From positions 62,001-126,000 of the forward strand of contig NZ_KB894801.1 of assembly GCF_000374645.1 (NCBI RefSeq): a stretch of 64,000 nucleotides of DNA, in the 5' to 3' direction. Positions within the stretch are counted from its first letter, which is position 1; each line of letters begins with the position of its first letter. The translations under genes and the position numbers were made by a program. Below, one piece after another: positions 50,752 to 60,427 of the stretch. The notes beneath the pieces are model-generated. The model did not search any database and was not told where the DNA came from. It was given only the letters and a program-made list of their open reading frames with translations. This DNA comes from Arhodomonas aquaeolei DSM 8974. GTDB taxonomy: Bacteria; Pseudomonadota; Gammaproteobacteria; Nitrococcales; Nitrococcaceae.

Positions 50752-53403
50752 ATGAGCACCGAGCCCGCCACCGTTTACCTCAGTGACTACACGTCCCCGG
50801 CCTACCTTGTCGACGAGGTGGCCCTGGACTTCGAGCTCGGCGACGAGGAGACCCTCGTCTATTCACGGCTGCAAGTGCACCGCGCGGGGCATACGGCACC
50901 CGGCTCGCCGCTGGTGCTGGACGGCGAGGACCTCGCGCTGGAGGCGCTGGCCATCGACGACCGCCCCCTGGACGCCACCGAGTTCGACGTCGACGAGCGC
51001 TCGCTGACGCTCGCCGGCGTGCCGGAGCGCTTTACCCTGTCCGTCACCACGCGGCTGCGGCCCCAGGACAATACCCGGCTGGAGGGGCTGTACCGTTCCG
51101 GCGGGATGTTCTGCACCCAGTGCGAGGCCGAGGGCTTCCGCCGGATCACCTATTTCCCGGACCGTCCCGACGTGATGGCACGGTATACCGTGACCATCAC
51201 CGCCGATCGCGGCGCCTGTCCGATACTGCTGTCCAACGGCAACCCGGTGGGTAGCGGCGAGCTCGACGACGGCCGTCACTGGGTGCGCTGGCACGACCCC
51301 TTCCCCAAGCCGAGCTACCTGTTCGCGCTGGTCGCCGGCGACCTGCACTGCCACGAGGACCGGCACACGACCCCCTCCGGGCGTGATATCCGCCTGGCGA
51401 TCTACACCGAGCACGCCAACGCCGGGCGCACGGCCCACGCCATGCGTTCGCTCAAGGCGGCGATGGCCTGGGACGAACGGACCTACGGGCTCGAGTGCGA
51501 CCTCGACAACTACCTCGTCGTAGCGGTCGGCGACTTCAACATGGGGGCGATGGAGAACAAGGGGCTGAACATCTTCAACACCCAGTACATCCTCGCACGG
51601 CCCGACGTCGCCACGGACGCCGACTACACCAATATCGAGGCGGTGATCGGCCACGAATACTTCCACAACTGGACCGGCAACCGCGTCACCCTGCGCGACT
51701 GGTTCCAGCTCAGCCTCAAGGAGGGGCTGACGGTCTTCCGCGAGCAGCAATTCAGCGCCGACCGCGGCGCGCCGGCGGTGCGCCGCATCCAGGAGGTACG
51801 TACCCTGCGTGCCGCCCAGTTTCCCGAGGACGCCAGCCCCATGGCGCACCCCGTGCGCCCGGGCGCGTACGCCGAGATCAATAATTTCTACACCGCGACG
51901 GTGTATATGAAGGGCGCCGAGGTCATCCGCATGTACCACACCCTCCTGGGCCAGGAGGGGTTCCGCCGCGGACTGGACCTGTATTTCCGGCGTCACGACG
52001 GCCAGGCGGTGACCTGCGAGGACTTCCTTGCGGCGATGGCGGACGCCAATGACGTCGACCTCGGCCAGTTCGCCCGCTGGTATAACCAGTCGGGCACCCC
52101 GGTGATGCGTGTCAGCGACGAGTACGACCCGGCAGACGGCCGCCTCACGCTGACCGTCACCCAGGAGACCGCACCGACGGCGGACCAGCCGGATAAGGCG
52201 CCGCTGCACATCCCGCTCGCGATCGGCCTGGTCGGGGCGGACGGCGCCGACCTGCCGGTCCGTCTCGCCGGCGAGACGGATGCCCCGGCGCCGGGCACCC
52301 GTGTGCTGGACGTGCGCGAGCCGGAACAGCGTTTCGTGGTGGAGGGACTGACGGAACGGCCGGTACCGTCTCTGCTCCGCGGCTTCTCCGCACCGGTGCG
52401 TCTGGACTATGACTACACCGACGAGCAGCTGGCCTTCCTGTTCGCCAACGACAGCGACGCCTTCAACCGCTGGGAGGCCGGCCAGCGCCTGGCGACGCGC
52501 ATCCTGCTGCGCTGGGTGGAGAATGGTGTCGGCGAGGTCCCTGCGACGTTCGTCGATGCGTTCCGCGAGACACTCAACGACACGGCGGCGGACCCCGCGC
52601 TCGTCGCCGAGGCCCTCACCCTGCCCGGCGAGGGCTTCATCGCCGAGCAGATGGCGGTCATCGAGGTCGACGCGATCCACGAGGCGCGCGAACACCTCCG
52701 CGCCGCCCTCGCCCGCGCCCTCGCCGCGGACCTCCGCACGGTCTATACCCGCAATGCGGTCGATGGCCCCTACCGGCCCGAGGCGGAGGACATGGGCCGT
52801 CGGCGGCTGCGCAACGTCGCCCTCGACTACCTCGCCACGGTGGAGGACGACGCGCTGGCACGCTGCCTGGCGCACTACCGCGAGGCGGACAACATGACCG
52901 ACACCATGGCCGCCCTCGCCCTGCTCGCCGACCGCCCGGATGCGGAGGCCGAGGCCGCGCTGGAGGCGTTCGCGGAGCGCTGGCGCGACGATCCGCTAGT
53001 GCTGGACAAGTGGTTCCGCGTGCAGGCGCTCTCCCGCCGCGAGGACGCCTTCGAGCGCGTGCGCGCCCTCGCCGCGCACCCGGCATTCGATCCGCGCAAC
53101 CCCAATCGCCTGCGTTCGCTGATCGGTGCGTTCTGCCAGGGCAACGCCGTGCGTTTCCACCGCGCGGACGGTGCGGGCTACACTTTCCTCGCGGACTGGG
53201 TCATCGAGCTGGACGGGATGAACCCGCAGGTCGCCGCGCGCCTGGCCAAGACGCTGAGCCGCTGGCGGCGCTACGATCCCCGGCGCAGTGAGGCCATGCG
53301 GGCCGCGCTCGAACGGATCGAAGCGCGTCCGGCGCTGTCCAAGGATGTTGGCGAGGTCGTGGCGCGCAGCCTCGAACGCTCAGAGGATCATCACAACGGG
53401 TAA
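50752..53403 (+). CDS. pepN: Aminopeptidase N
   Basis: Broad-specificity M1 metallopeptidase of 883 residues, the normal length for gammaproteobacterial PepN. The substrate-anchoring GAMEN is at 265-269. The zinc site is HEYFH at 301-305 with the third ligand Glu324 (LKEG). The N-terminal beta domain (LSDYTSPAYLVDEVALDFEL) and the long C-terminal helical domain are complete. I chose the ATG at 50752, preceded by GGGAGA. prc follows after 4 bp, so the two proteases are probably co-transcribed. Confidence 0.95.
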   Translation: MSTEPATVYLSDYTSPAYLVDEVALDFELGDEETLVYSRLQVHRAGHTAPGSPLVLDGEDLALEALAIDDRPLDATEFDVDERSLTLAGVPERFTLSVTTRLRPQDNTRLEGLYRSGGMFCTQCEAEGFRRITYFPDRPDVMARYTVTITADRGACPILLSNGNPVGSGELDDGRHWVRWHDPFPKPSYLFALVAGDLHCHEDRHTTPSGRDIRLAIYTEHANAGRTAHAMRSLKAAMAWDERTYGLECDLDNYLVVAVGDFNMGAMENKGLNIFNTQYILARPDVATDADYTNIEAVIGHEYFHNWTGNRVTLRDWFQLSLKEGLTVFREQQFSADRGAPAVRRIQEVRTLRAAQFPEDASPMAHPVRPGAYAEINNFYTATVYMKGAEVIRMYHTLLGQEGFRRGLDLYFRRHDGQAVTCEDFLAAMADANDVDLGQFARWYNQSGTPVMRVSDEYDPADGRLTLTVTQETAPTADQPDKAPLHIPLAIGLVGADGADLPVRLAGETDAPAPGTRVLDVREPEQRFVVEGLTERPVPSLLRGFSAPVRLDYDYTDEQLAFLFANDSDAFNRWEAGQRLATRILLRWVENGVGEVPATFVDAFRETLNDTAADPALVAEALTLPGEGFIAEQMAVIEVDAIHEAREHLRAALARALAADLRTVYTRNAVDGPYRPEAEDMGRRRLRNVALDYLATVEDDALARCLAHYREADNMTDTMAALALLADRPDAEAEAALEAFAERWRDDPLVLDKWFRVQALSRREDAFERVRALAAHPAFDPRNPNRLRSLIGAFCQGNAVRFHRADGAGYTFLADWVIELDGMNPQVAARLAKTLSRWRRYDPRRSEAMRAALERIEARPALSKDVGEVVARSLERSEDHHNG

Positions 53404-53407
53404 GCCC

Positions 53408-55468
53408 ATGAAACGTCTCTTCTCGGTCCTGGCCACCGCGATCCTCGCGGTGGCGCTGACGGGGGCGGCGACTGCCCAGTCGCTGCCCCGTCCCACGTCG
53501 CTGCAGCAGGGGGAGGCCCGGCTGATTGCCGAGCTGCTCAGCCAGTACCATATCCGTGACCAGGCGGTGAACGACGACCTCTCGCGGGCCGTCTACCGGG
53601 CGTACTTCGACGCCCTCGACCCGCAGCGCTACTACTTTCTTGCCAGTGACATCCAGTCGTTTTCGGGCTACCGCACCGAGCTCGACGAGATGGTGCGCAA
53701 CGGCCGGCTCGACCCGGCGTGGGAGATCTTCAACCGCTACTACCAGCGGGTCCGCGAGCGCGTTGACTATGCCCTGTCGCTCCTCGACGGGGACTTCATC
53801 CGCAACGGCGAAGGGCGATTCCAGCTCGACCGGGACGACGCGGACTGGGCGGCCAGCAGCGACGAGCTGGACGCGCTCTGGCGCAAGCGCGTGCGTCACG
53901 ACGCCCTCACCCTGCGGCTCAACGACACGCCCTGGTCGAAGGTCCGGGAGACCCTGCGCGGACGCTACGAGCGCATGGCACGGACGCTCGGTCAGTATCG
54001 CCCGGAAGACATCTTCCAGACGTTCATGAACGCCTGGGCCGGGCGTTATGACCCGCACACCAGCTACCTCTCACCGCGTCGCTCCGAGAACTTCGACATC
54101 AACATGAGTCTGTCGCTGGAGGGCATCGGCGCGCTGCTCAAGGGCGAAGGGGCGTACACCGAGATCGTCGAGCTCATCCCCGGCGGGCCCGCCTCGGGCA
54201 GCGGTGAGCTCTCCCCCGGCGACCGAATCATCGGCGTCGCCCAGGGCGACGGCCGGATGGTGGACGTAGTCGGCTGGCGGCTCTCGGACGTTGTCGAGCT
54301 GATCCGCGGTCCGCGCGAATCCGTCGTGCGCCTGCGCGTGCTCCCGAGCGAGGCCGGTGGCAGCGCCTCCCCCGAGGTGGTGAAGCTCACCCGCAACCGC
54401 ATCGAGCTGGAGGAGCAGGCCGCGAGTTCGCGGGTCATCGATGTGGACGAGGGTCTCAACGCCCGGCGGATCGGCGTGATCACCATCCCCGCGTTCTACA
54501 TGGACTTCCAGGCGGCCGAGGCCGGTAAGAAAGACTATCGCAGCACCTCACGGGACGTCGCCGACCTCATCGACGGTTTCGACGGCAAGGTCGACGGCAT
54601 CGTGCTCGACCTGCGCGGCGATGCCGGCGGCTCCCTGGAGGAGGCGACCCGCGTGGCCGGTCTGTTCGTGCCCGAGGGGCCGATGGTCCAGGTCCGCCGC
54701 AGCAGCGGCGACCGCGAAGTCCTGCGTGACAAGGACGACGGCACCACCGCCTACGACGGGCCGCTCACGGTACTGGTCGACCGCTTCAGCGCCTCCGCCT
54801 CGGAGATCGTGGCCGGCGCACTGCAGGACTACGGCCGTGCGGTCATCGCCGGCGACCGCACCTTCGGTAAGGGAACGGTGCAGACCCTCGTCGACCTCGA
54901 GCGTTTCGGGCTGGACGGCGACGAGCCCACCGGCCGGCTCAAGATGACGGTGGCCAAGTTCTACCGGATTACCGGCCACAGCACCCAGCTTCGCGGTGTC
55001 GAGCCTGACATCGATCTGCCCATCGCCAGCCCGGACGAGACCGGTGAACGTGCCACGGACAACCCTCTGCCCTGGGACGAGATCGATGACGTGGCGTTCC
55101 ACCATCGTGCTGCCCCGCTGCCTCTCGAGCGCCTGCGCGAGCGCCACGAGGAGCGGATGAAGACCGATCCGGCCCTGCAGGCGCTGGCCGGCGAGGTGGC
55201 CCGGCAGGAGGCGGCCCAGGCGGATACCACGGTATCCCTGGACGAGGCGGTGCGTCGTGACAGGGCCGACAAGGCCCGGGCCGCGAGGCTCAAAGCGGTC
55301 AACCGTGAGCTCGAGGCGCTGGGCCGTTCCCCGGTGGAGAGCCTGGATGACCTCTCCGACGACAATCGTCCGGATCTGGTGCTGCGTGAAGGGGCACGCA
55401 TCACCGCCGATTTGGCCGAGCTGACCGGCTCGGATCCGGCACGTCATACGGCGGCGGCGGAGGAGTAA
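53408..55468 (+). CDS. prc: Carboxy-terminal processing protease Prc (Tsp), S41A
   Basis: Periplasmic protease of 686 residues. A signal peptide (residues 1-23, ending ATAQ) leads into the N-terminal helical domain. A PDZ domain (about 225-330; SLEGIGALLKGEGAYTEIVELIPGGPA) precedes the S41 core. The catalytic Ser463 is in FSASASEI and Lys488 is in RTFGKGTVQT, with the conserved Asp474 between them. The length matches Tsp of E. coli. Prc degrades tagged and misfolded periplasmic proteins and processes PBP3 and some murein hydrolases. It is 4 bp after pepN. Confidence 0.95.
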   Translation: MKRLFSVLATAILAVALTGAATAQSLPRPTSLQQGEARLIAELLSQYHIRDQAVNDDLSRAVYRAYFDALDPQRYYFLASDIQSFSGYRTELDEMVRNGRLDPAWEIFNRYYQRVRERVDYALSLLDGDFIRNGEGRFQLDRDDADWAASSDELDALWRKRVRHDALTLRLNDTPWSKVRETLRGRYERMARTLGQYRPEDIFQTFMNAWAGRYDPHTSYLSPRRSENFDINMSLSLEGIGALLKGEGAYTEIVELIPGGPASGSGELSPGDRIIGVAQGDGRMVDVVGWRLSDVVELIRGPRESVVRLRVLPSEAGGSASPEVVKLTRNRIELEEQAASSRVIDVDEGLNARRIGVITIPAFYMDFQAAEAGKKDYRSTSRDVADLIDGFDGKVDGIVLDLRGDAGGSLEEATRVAGLFVPEGPMVQVRRSSGDREVLRDKDDGTTAYDGPLTVLVDRFSASASEIVAGALQDYGRAVIAGDRTFGKGTVQTLVDLERFGLDGDEPTGRLKMTVAKFYRITGHSTQLRGVEPDIDLPIASPDETGERATDNPLPWDEIDDVAFHHRAAPLPLERLRERHEERMKTDPALQALAGEVARQEAAQADTTVSLDEAVRRDRADKARAARLKAVNRELEALGRSPVESLDDLSDDNRPDLVLREGARITADLAELTGSDPARHTAAAEE

Positions 55469-55548
55469 CCCCCGCCGCGGGTCTTGCCCTCCTCGGCCCG
55501 GCATCGCAGAGTGTAGGGCCACCGGGCCAACGCGGGGATTTCTCTCGA

Positions 55549-56976
55549 ATGCAGCGGCTTGTGCAGTTTCCGCTCGACAATCCGTGGCTGTCCGCCCTGT
55601 TCTGGGTGGTCGTGACCGTGGCCGTGCTCTACCTGGCGAGGCGACCGGCACGCCGGTGCATCCGGGTGGGCGGCACCGGCCTCGCCCGGGGCCTGCAGCG
55701 GGCCCATGCGCAGCTGTCGGCCGTCCGCCGGCGGCTCGGACGGACCTATCGCCGCCTGCTGGTGGCCTATGTCCGCGAGGGTGCGCGCGTGCGCACCGAA
55801 CGTGAGCTTGCCCATCTCGAGCACACGATACAGCGGGACCTCTCCGGCTTTCCCCACCTCCAGCAGGTGCTCACCGGCCAGCTGCGGGACCTGGAAGCGG
55901 ACTACCGCCAGACGGAGGAGACACCACCACGGCCGCCGGAGTGGGTTCGGGCGGTGGACTCCGTGGTCTCGCTGGAGCGCCCGGACGACCCGTCCGTGGC
56001 CCGTGTGCTGGACGACATGCACGCCACGCTGGAACGCGCCTGTCACAACACCCTGCAGAGCTACCGTTCGGCCAGTCATCGCCGGCACCGGGTGATCCGG
56101 CGCATGGTGCCGATCTGGCGGCGCATGAGCCGTACGCTGGAGACGATCCGCGGCGGTGTGGAGCGTGTCGAGGGCCGTGCGGCGGCGCTGGACCGGCGCA
56201 TTGCGGTCTTCGAGCGCCTGAGCCAGCGGGAGAGCGATCCGGTCCGCCGCGCCGCCGGGCAGGCGCTGGTCCGCTGGATCGGAGCCCTGCTTGCCCTGGC
56301 GGTCACCGCGACCGCCGCCGTGACCCTGCACGCCCTGCTCGTGCGGCCGCTCAACGAGATCGGCGCGGCCACCGGTACCGGGCCTGCCGGAATACCGTTC
56401 TCCGCCTGGTTGTCAGCGACGTTCATCAGTGTCACCGCCCTCGCCGGCTTCGTGCTGGCGGAAACCACGCGGGTGACGCGTATGGTGCCGGCCCTGGGCA
56501 ATGCGCGGACGGCGATACGTACGGGATTCGGAGTCCTCGCGGGCACGGTGCTCGCCTTGTTCGCGGTGATGGCCGGCGCGCTGGCGCTCACGCGCGACTA
56601 TCTATTCGCCCTCGATGCCGCCGGGGATGCGCTGTTCGCCGGCGGCACCGCCTCGATCGCACCGCCCGTATTCATGTGGACGCCGGCACTGGTCGAGGCG
56701 GGTCTGGCCTTCACCCTGAGCCTGGTCGTGGCGCTCATCCCCATACCGCTCGAAAACACCCTGCGCCAGGGCCTGGTCGCGATTACGGCGGCCGCGGTCG
56801 CGCTCCTGCGGGTGCTGGACGCGGTCGTGCGTCTCGCCACGGCAACCTGCGTATTCCTGACCCGCCTCGTCCTGGCGCTCTACGACCTGATCGTCTTTCT
56901 GCCGCTGTTCGTTGAGCGTGCCGTACGCCGCCGCCGAACAGGGACCACCACGGAGGCCCCGGAGGGCGCCACGTGA
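55549..56976 (+). CDS. Uncharacterised multi-pass membrane protein with long basic helical region
   Basis: A 475-residue protein I do not recognise. An N-terminal membrane segment (about residues 13-31) is followed by about 200 mostly helical, charged residues (Arg-rich, likely coiled coil), including TERELAHLEHTIQRDL and RRHRVIRRMVPIWRRMSRTL. Then come several hydrophobic segments (about 242-265, 285-307, 327-352, 372-400) and a long amphipathic-hydrophobic C-terminal run to about residue 455. It starts 80 bp after prc and overlaps the next, secreted protein gene by 4 bp (GTGA). The layout suggests an envelope complex; function unknown. Confidence 0.75.
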   Translation: MQRLVQFPLDNPWLSALFWVVVTVAVLYLARRPARRCIRVGGTGLARGLQRAHAQLSAVRRRLGRTYRRLLVAYVREGARVRTERELAHLEHTIQRDLSGFPHLQQVLTGQLRDLEADYRQTEETPPRPPEWVRAVDSVVSLERPDDPSVARVLDDMHATLERACHNTLQSYRSASHRRHRVIRRMVPIWRRMSRTLETIRGGVERVEGRAAALDRRIAVFERLSQRESDPVRRAAGQALVRWIGALLALAVTATAAVTLHALLVRPLNEIGAATGTGPAGIPFSAWLSATFISVTALAGFVLAETTRVTRMVPALGNARTAIRTGFGVLAGTVLALFAVMAGALALTRDYLFALDAAGDALFAGGTASIAPPVFMWTPALVEAGLAFTLSLVVALIPIPLENTLRQGLVAITAAAVALLRVLDAVVRLATATCVFLTRLVLALYDLIVFLPLFVERAVRRRRTGTTTEAPEGAT

Positions 56977-57560
56977 GGGGATGTGGCATTACCCGCGCCA
57001 CGGCACTGGCGGCGCTGCTGGCCACCGGCACCGGAATCGCGGCCCCCGGGACCGGGACGCGCCACTGCCTGCTGGTGGACCCGGCGGCCGCCGCCGCGGT
57101 CCCGCCCCAGGTCCTGTTCTCACAGATGGGCCGTCCCGACGCCGGGGACACGCTGCGCATCGTTGTCGGGGCCGACCGGGTGACGGATGTCACGCTCTCC
57201 CCGCGCCCGGGCCTGCGAACCGCGGAGCTGCTGGCCGGTGCCCGAGGGCTGGCGTCAGCGGGATCGGCAGCGGACGGCGGTACGGCCTGGCGGCCGTCGC
57301 CGGCCCGGTGCCTCGGTGACGGTATGCCCACGCGTGTGGTGGTGGCCGGACGTCTGACAGCGACGCCCGCCCCGGAGAAGGTGGCGGCGGGGACGCTCGC
57401 CGACGTCACCCTGCTGTCCCTGCCGGTCGGCGACGATGCCGGTGACGAGACCGGGCTGGATGCCTGGCGAAAGGCCTGGCCGGCGGCAACGCCGGTGCGG
57501 CTGATGCCCCTCGCGGGACCGGAGCTGCCGGCGACGGAGGAGTCGTCCGACGACGGCTGA
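56973..57560 (+). CDS. Uncharacterised secreted protein
   Basis: A 195-residue protein starting with GTG that overlaps the previous stop. A signal peptide is likely (residues 1 to about 24, ATALAALLATGTGIAA). The mature part is Ala/Pro/Asp-rich with only two Cys (CLLVDP near 32 and RCLGDG near 113) that could form a disulfide. The segments TLRIVVGADRVTDVTLSPRPGL and GTLADVTLLSLPVGDD suggest beta strands. I recognise no family. Translational coupling to the membrane protein upstream implies they work together in the envelope. Confidence 0.65.
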   Translation: MRGCGITRATALAALLATGTGIAAPGTGTRHCLLVDPAAAAAVPPQVLFSQMGRPDAGDTLRIVVGADRVTDVTLSPRPGLRTAELLAGARGLASAGSAADGGTAWRPSPARCLGDGMPTRVVVAGRLTATPAPEKVAAGTLADVTLLSLPVGDDAGDETGLDAWRKAWPAATPVRLMPLAGPELPATEESSDDG

Positions 57561-57661
57561 ACGGCCCCTGGCTCTGTCCGACCCGGCGATCCCGTCCGGC
57601 GGGCCGTTGCCGGCCGCGTGGGCCCGTGTGCCATGCCGGGATTCCGGATTCAGGGGGCTAG

Positions 57662-59398
57662 CTATGCCGGCTCCATGTGCACGACGACGAGCTGCAGGCG
57701 TTCACGGCCGCGGTAGGCGTTGACGTCCAGGCGGTAGGCCGCTCGCACCGCGCCGTCCAGATCATCCCAGCCGTGGTCCGCGCCGCCGAAGGCGATCGCG
57801 TCCACCACCGGCCCGCCCTCCACCGGCGAGAGCCGCAGCTTGAGATGGCTGCCCCCGACGATCCGGCGCTCACGCACGGCGAACGTCCCCTCGAAGACCG
57901 GCTCGGGAAACGCCTGGCCCCACGGGCCGCCGTTGCGCAGCCGTGCCGCGAGCTCCAGGGTGAGCTCATCCGGCGCCAGCGTGCCGTCGGTGAGTACCGT
58001 GGCGTCCAGGTCGGAGGCGCTGACCCAGGACTTTACCGTCTCCACGAAGGCCTCCCGGAATCGTTCCAGATGGGCCTCCGGCAGCGATAGTCCCGCCGCC
58101 ATGGCGTGTCCGCCGAAACGCGGGATCAGCCCGGGATTGAGGGTGTCAATACGCTCGAGCACGTCCCGCATGTGCAATCCCGGAATGGACCGTGCGGAGC
58201 CCTTGAGCATGCCCTCCTCCCCTGCCGGGGCAAAGGCGATTACCGGGCGGTGGAAGCGCTCCTTTACCCGCGAAGCCACGATGCCGATGACGCCCTGGTG
58301 CCAGTCCGGATGTGCCAGGCACAGGCCCGGCGGGACACCGTCGTCGTCCATCTTCGCGACCAGCTCGTCCACGTGGGCCACGGCCTCGGCCTTCATCCGC
58401 CCCTCGATCTCGCGGCGCTCGCGGTTCAGTCCGTCAAGGCGCTCGGCGAGTCCGCGGGCGTGGGCGGGGTCGTCGCTCAGCAGGCACTCGATACCCACGG
58501 ACATGTCGTCAAGGCGCCCGGCGGCGTTAAGCCTCGGCCCCAGGGCGAAGCCGAGGTCCGAGGCAACGACCCGGGCGGCGGTGCGCCCGGAGACGTCCAG
58601 CAGCGCCTGTATCCCAGGGCAGCCCTGCCCCGCGCGGATCCGTGCCAGGCCCTGCTGGACCAGGGTGCGGTTGGTGCGGTCGAGCGGCACGACGTCCGCG
58701 ACGGTGCCCAGGGCGACCAGATCGAGAAACGCCGCGAGGTTGGGAGGTGCCATGCCGTTGGCGTCGAACCAGTCCGCGGCCGCCAGGCGGCGGCGCAGCG
58801 CGGCCATGACGTAGAACACCACCCCGACGCCGGCGAGCGCCTTGCTCGGGAACGGGTCGCCGTGGCAGTTGGGATTCACGATGGCATCAGCCGACGGCAG
58901 CGTCGGCCCGGGCAGATGGTGGTCGGTAACGATCACGCGAATGCCCGCGTCACGCGCCGCGGCGACACCATCGAGGCTCGATATGCCGTTGTCGACCGTA
59001 ACGATGATATCCGGCGAGCGCTCGCGGGCGACCTCGACGATCTCCGGGCTCAGGCCGTAGCCGTACTCGAACCGATTGGGGACGAGGTAGTCGACATTCG
59101 TCGCGCCCATCGCCCGGAGGGCGCGTAGGCCCACCGCGCAGCTGGTCGCACCGTCAGCGTCGAAATCGCCCACGAAGAGCACCCGCTGATCGCCCTGTAC
59201 CGCTTCGGCGAGCAACGCCGCGGCGGCGTCGGCGCCGCCGAGGGTGGCCGGGTTGGCGAGCGTCGCGAGTGCCGTGGAAAGATCGGCCGGGTCGTCGATA
59301 CCCCGTGCCGCGTAGACCCGGCGGAGCACCGGGTGCCAGTCCGGCGGCATGCGGTCGGGATCGCCGGTGATCGCGCGACGCTCCAGACGTGCGGCCAT
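57662..59398 (-). CDS. recJ: Single-stranded-DNA-specific exonuclease RecJ
   Basis: A 5'-3' single-strand exonuclease of recombination and mismatch repair, 578 residues. The DHH phosphoesterase motifs are visible: VLFVGDFDADGATSC (motif I, D-x-D), VTVDNGIS, IVTDHHLPGPTLPSADAIVNPN (motif III, DHH) and the DHHA1 region with RFGGHAMAAGLSL and GGSHLKLRLSP. I chose the ATG at 59398 because it overlaps the stop of the RpfE-like gene (TGATG). It converges on the uncharacterised pair; the 101-bp gap holds 7-bp inverted arms ACGGCCC and GGGCCGT. Confidence 0.95.
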   Translation of the reverse strand: MAARLERRAITGDPDRMPPDWHPVLRRVYAARGIDDPADLSTALATLANPATLGGADAAAALLAEAVQGDQRVLFVGDFDADGATSCAVGLRALRAMGATNVDYLVPNRFEYGYGLSPEIVEVARERSPDIIVTVDNGISSLDGVAAARDAGIRVIVTDHHLPGPTLPSADAIVNPNCHGDPFPSKALAGVGVVFYVMAALRRRLAAADWFDANGMAPPNLAAFLDLVALGTVADVVPLDRTNRTLVQQGLARIRAGQGCPGIQALLDVSGRTAARVVASDLGFALGPRLNAAGRLDDMSVGIECLLSDDPAHARGLAERLDGLNRERREIEGRMKAEAVAHVDELVAKMDDDGVPPGLCLAHPDWHQGVIGIVASRVKERFHRPVIAFAPAGEEGMLKGSARSIPGLHMRDVLERIDTLNPGLIPRFGGHAMAAGLSLPEAHLERFREAFVETVKSWVSASDLDATVLTDGTLAPDELTLELAARLRNGGPWGQAFPEPVFEGTFAVRERRIVGGSHLKLRLSPVEGGPVVDAIAFGGADHGWDDLDGAVRAAYRLDVNAYRGRERLQLVVVHMEPA

Positions 59399-60420
59399 CA
59401 GGCGCGCTCCAGGTGGTGGGCCAGTGCGCGGACCCGGCGCCAGATGCGGTGGCCGTCGCCGCGCCGGCACCGCCAGCCCGGAACGCCGCCGGTATGGATC
59501 CGGATCTCGCTGCGGCGGCCGGACGCCAGGGCCGCAGTGAATGCTGGGACCCAGTGGCTCTCGAAGCGCTGCAGCGCTGCGAGCCACCCCTCAAGGTCGC
59601 CACTGGTGATCGCGGCGTCCGGCGCCGCCCAGTGGACGATGTCGTGACCGTCCCCCTCGGGCAGGCGACCGTCGTCGACAAGCGGTTCGTGCGCCGCCCC
59701 GCCGCTGGCGAGCGCCAGTCCGGCAAGCACCGGGTCGCCGGTGAATGTGCGGCTGCCAGCGAGGACGCCGCCGGGCTCCGGGTGGGGGGCGTAGCCGCCC
59801 CCCCAGAACCAAAGTCCGTTCACCGTCAGACGGCCCGCGTCCTCACGGGCCGCGTTGAAGGCGAGCCCGTGAAGCAGCATCTGGGTCTCGTTGAGCAGCC
59901 CGCGCCAGGCACGGCCGTCCTCGCCCTCGGGCAGGAAGGCGTCGATGTAGCGGCCCGCCAGCTCACGGGTCGAGGCGACCTCGGGGCCAGGGCGAGCCGG
60001 CGTGACCAGGCGCAGGAACAGACGGGATCCGATCGCGGTCACGGTCAGCCCGTCCTCGCGGAACAGGCCGTTGAACGCGTCGGCGACGGCCTGCGCCTCC
60101 GCCGGCTCGAGGCTTGCCGCGTCACCGGCGAAGGCCAGAAGCCGGTCGCGGTCCGGGCGCAGATGGAGCGGGTCGGCGCAGTACCACAGGGCCTCGTCCG
60201 GGCTGCCGCCGGCGCCGGCGAGCCCCAGTGCGCCGGCGCCGGGGAAGGCGGACGGCCACGGGGCGATGCCTTCCGGGGCGGACACCCGCAGCCGGGACGC
60301 ACGGGCCAGTAGTCGCTCCGTGGCGGGCACACGTCCCGTCTGCGCCAGGTGGTCCCGCAGCTGCGGCGGCAGCGGCCCAAGCAGCCCCGGTGCCAGGAAG
60401 TCGAGGCGCGGCGCCCTCAC
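59398..60420 (-). CDS. RpfE-like protein (COG4255 family)
   Basis: A 340-residue protein resembling the family annotated as RpfE/phosphoglycerate-mutase-like proteins, found beside recJ in Xanthomonas and many gammaproteobacteria. Diagnostic stretches are LWYCADPLHLRPDRDRLLAF, NETQMLLHGLAFNAARE, NGLWFWGGG and the C-terminal WRCRRGDGHRIWRR. The alkaline-phosphatase-like metal motifs of true cofactor-independent mutases are not evident, so no reaction is assigned. The stop overlaps the recJ ATG by one base, and thrC ends 8 bp upstream on the same strand, so a thrC - RpfE-like - recJ transcript is likely. Confidence 0.75.
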   Translation of the reverse strand: MRAPRLDFLAPGLLGPLPPQLRDHLAQTGRVPATERLLARASRLRVSAPEGIAPWPSAFPGAGALGLAGAGGSPDEALWYCADPLHLRPDRDRLLAFAGDAASLEPAEAQAVADAFNGLFREDGLTVTAIGSRLFLRLVTPARPGPEVASTRELAGRYIDAFLPEGEDGRAWRGLLNETQMLLHGLAFNAAREDAGRLTVNGLWFWGGGYAPHPEPGGVLAGSRTFTGDPVLAGLALASGGAAHEPLVDDGRLPEGDGHDIVHWAAPDAAITSGDLEGWLAALQRFESHWVPAFTAALASGRRSEIRIHTGGVPGWRCRRGDGHRIWRRVRALAHHLERA

Positions 60421-60427
60421 AGTGTTA

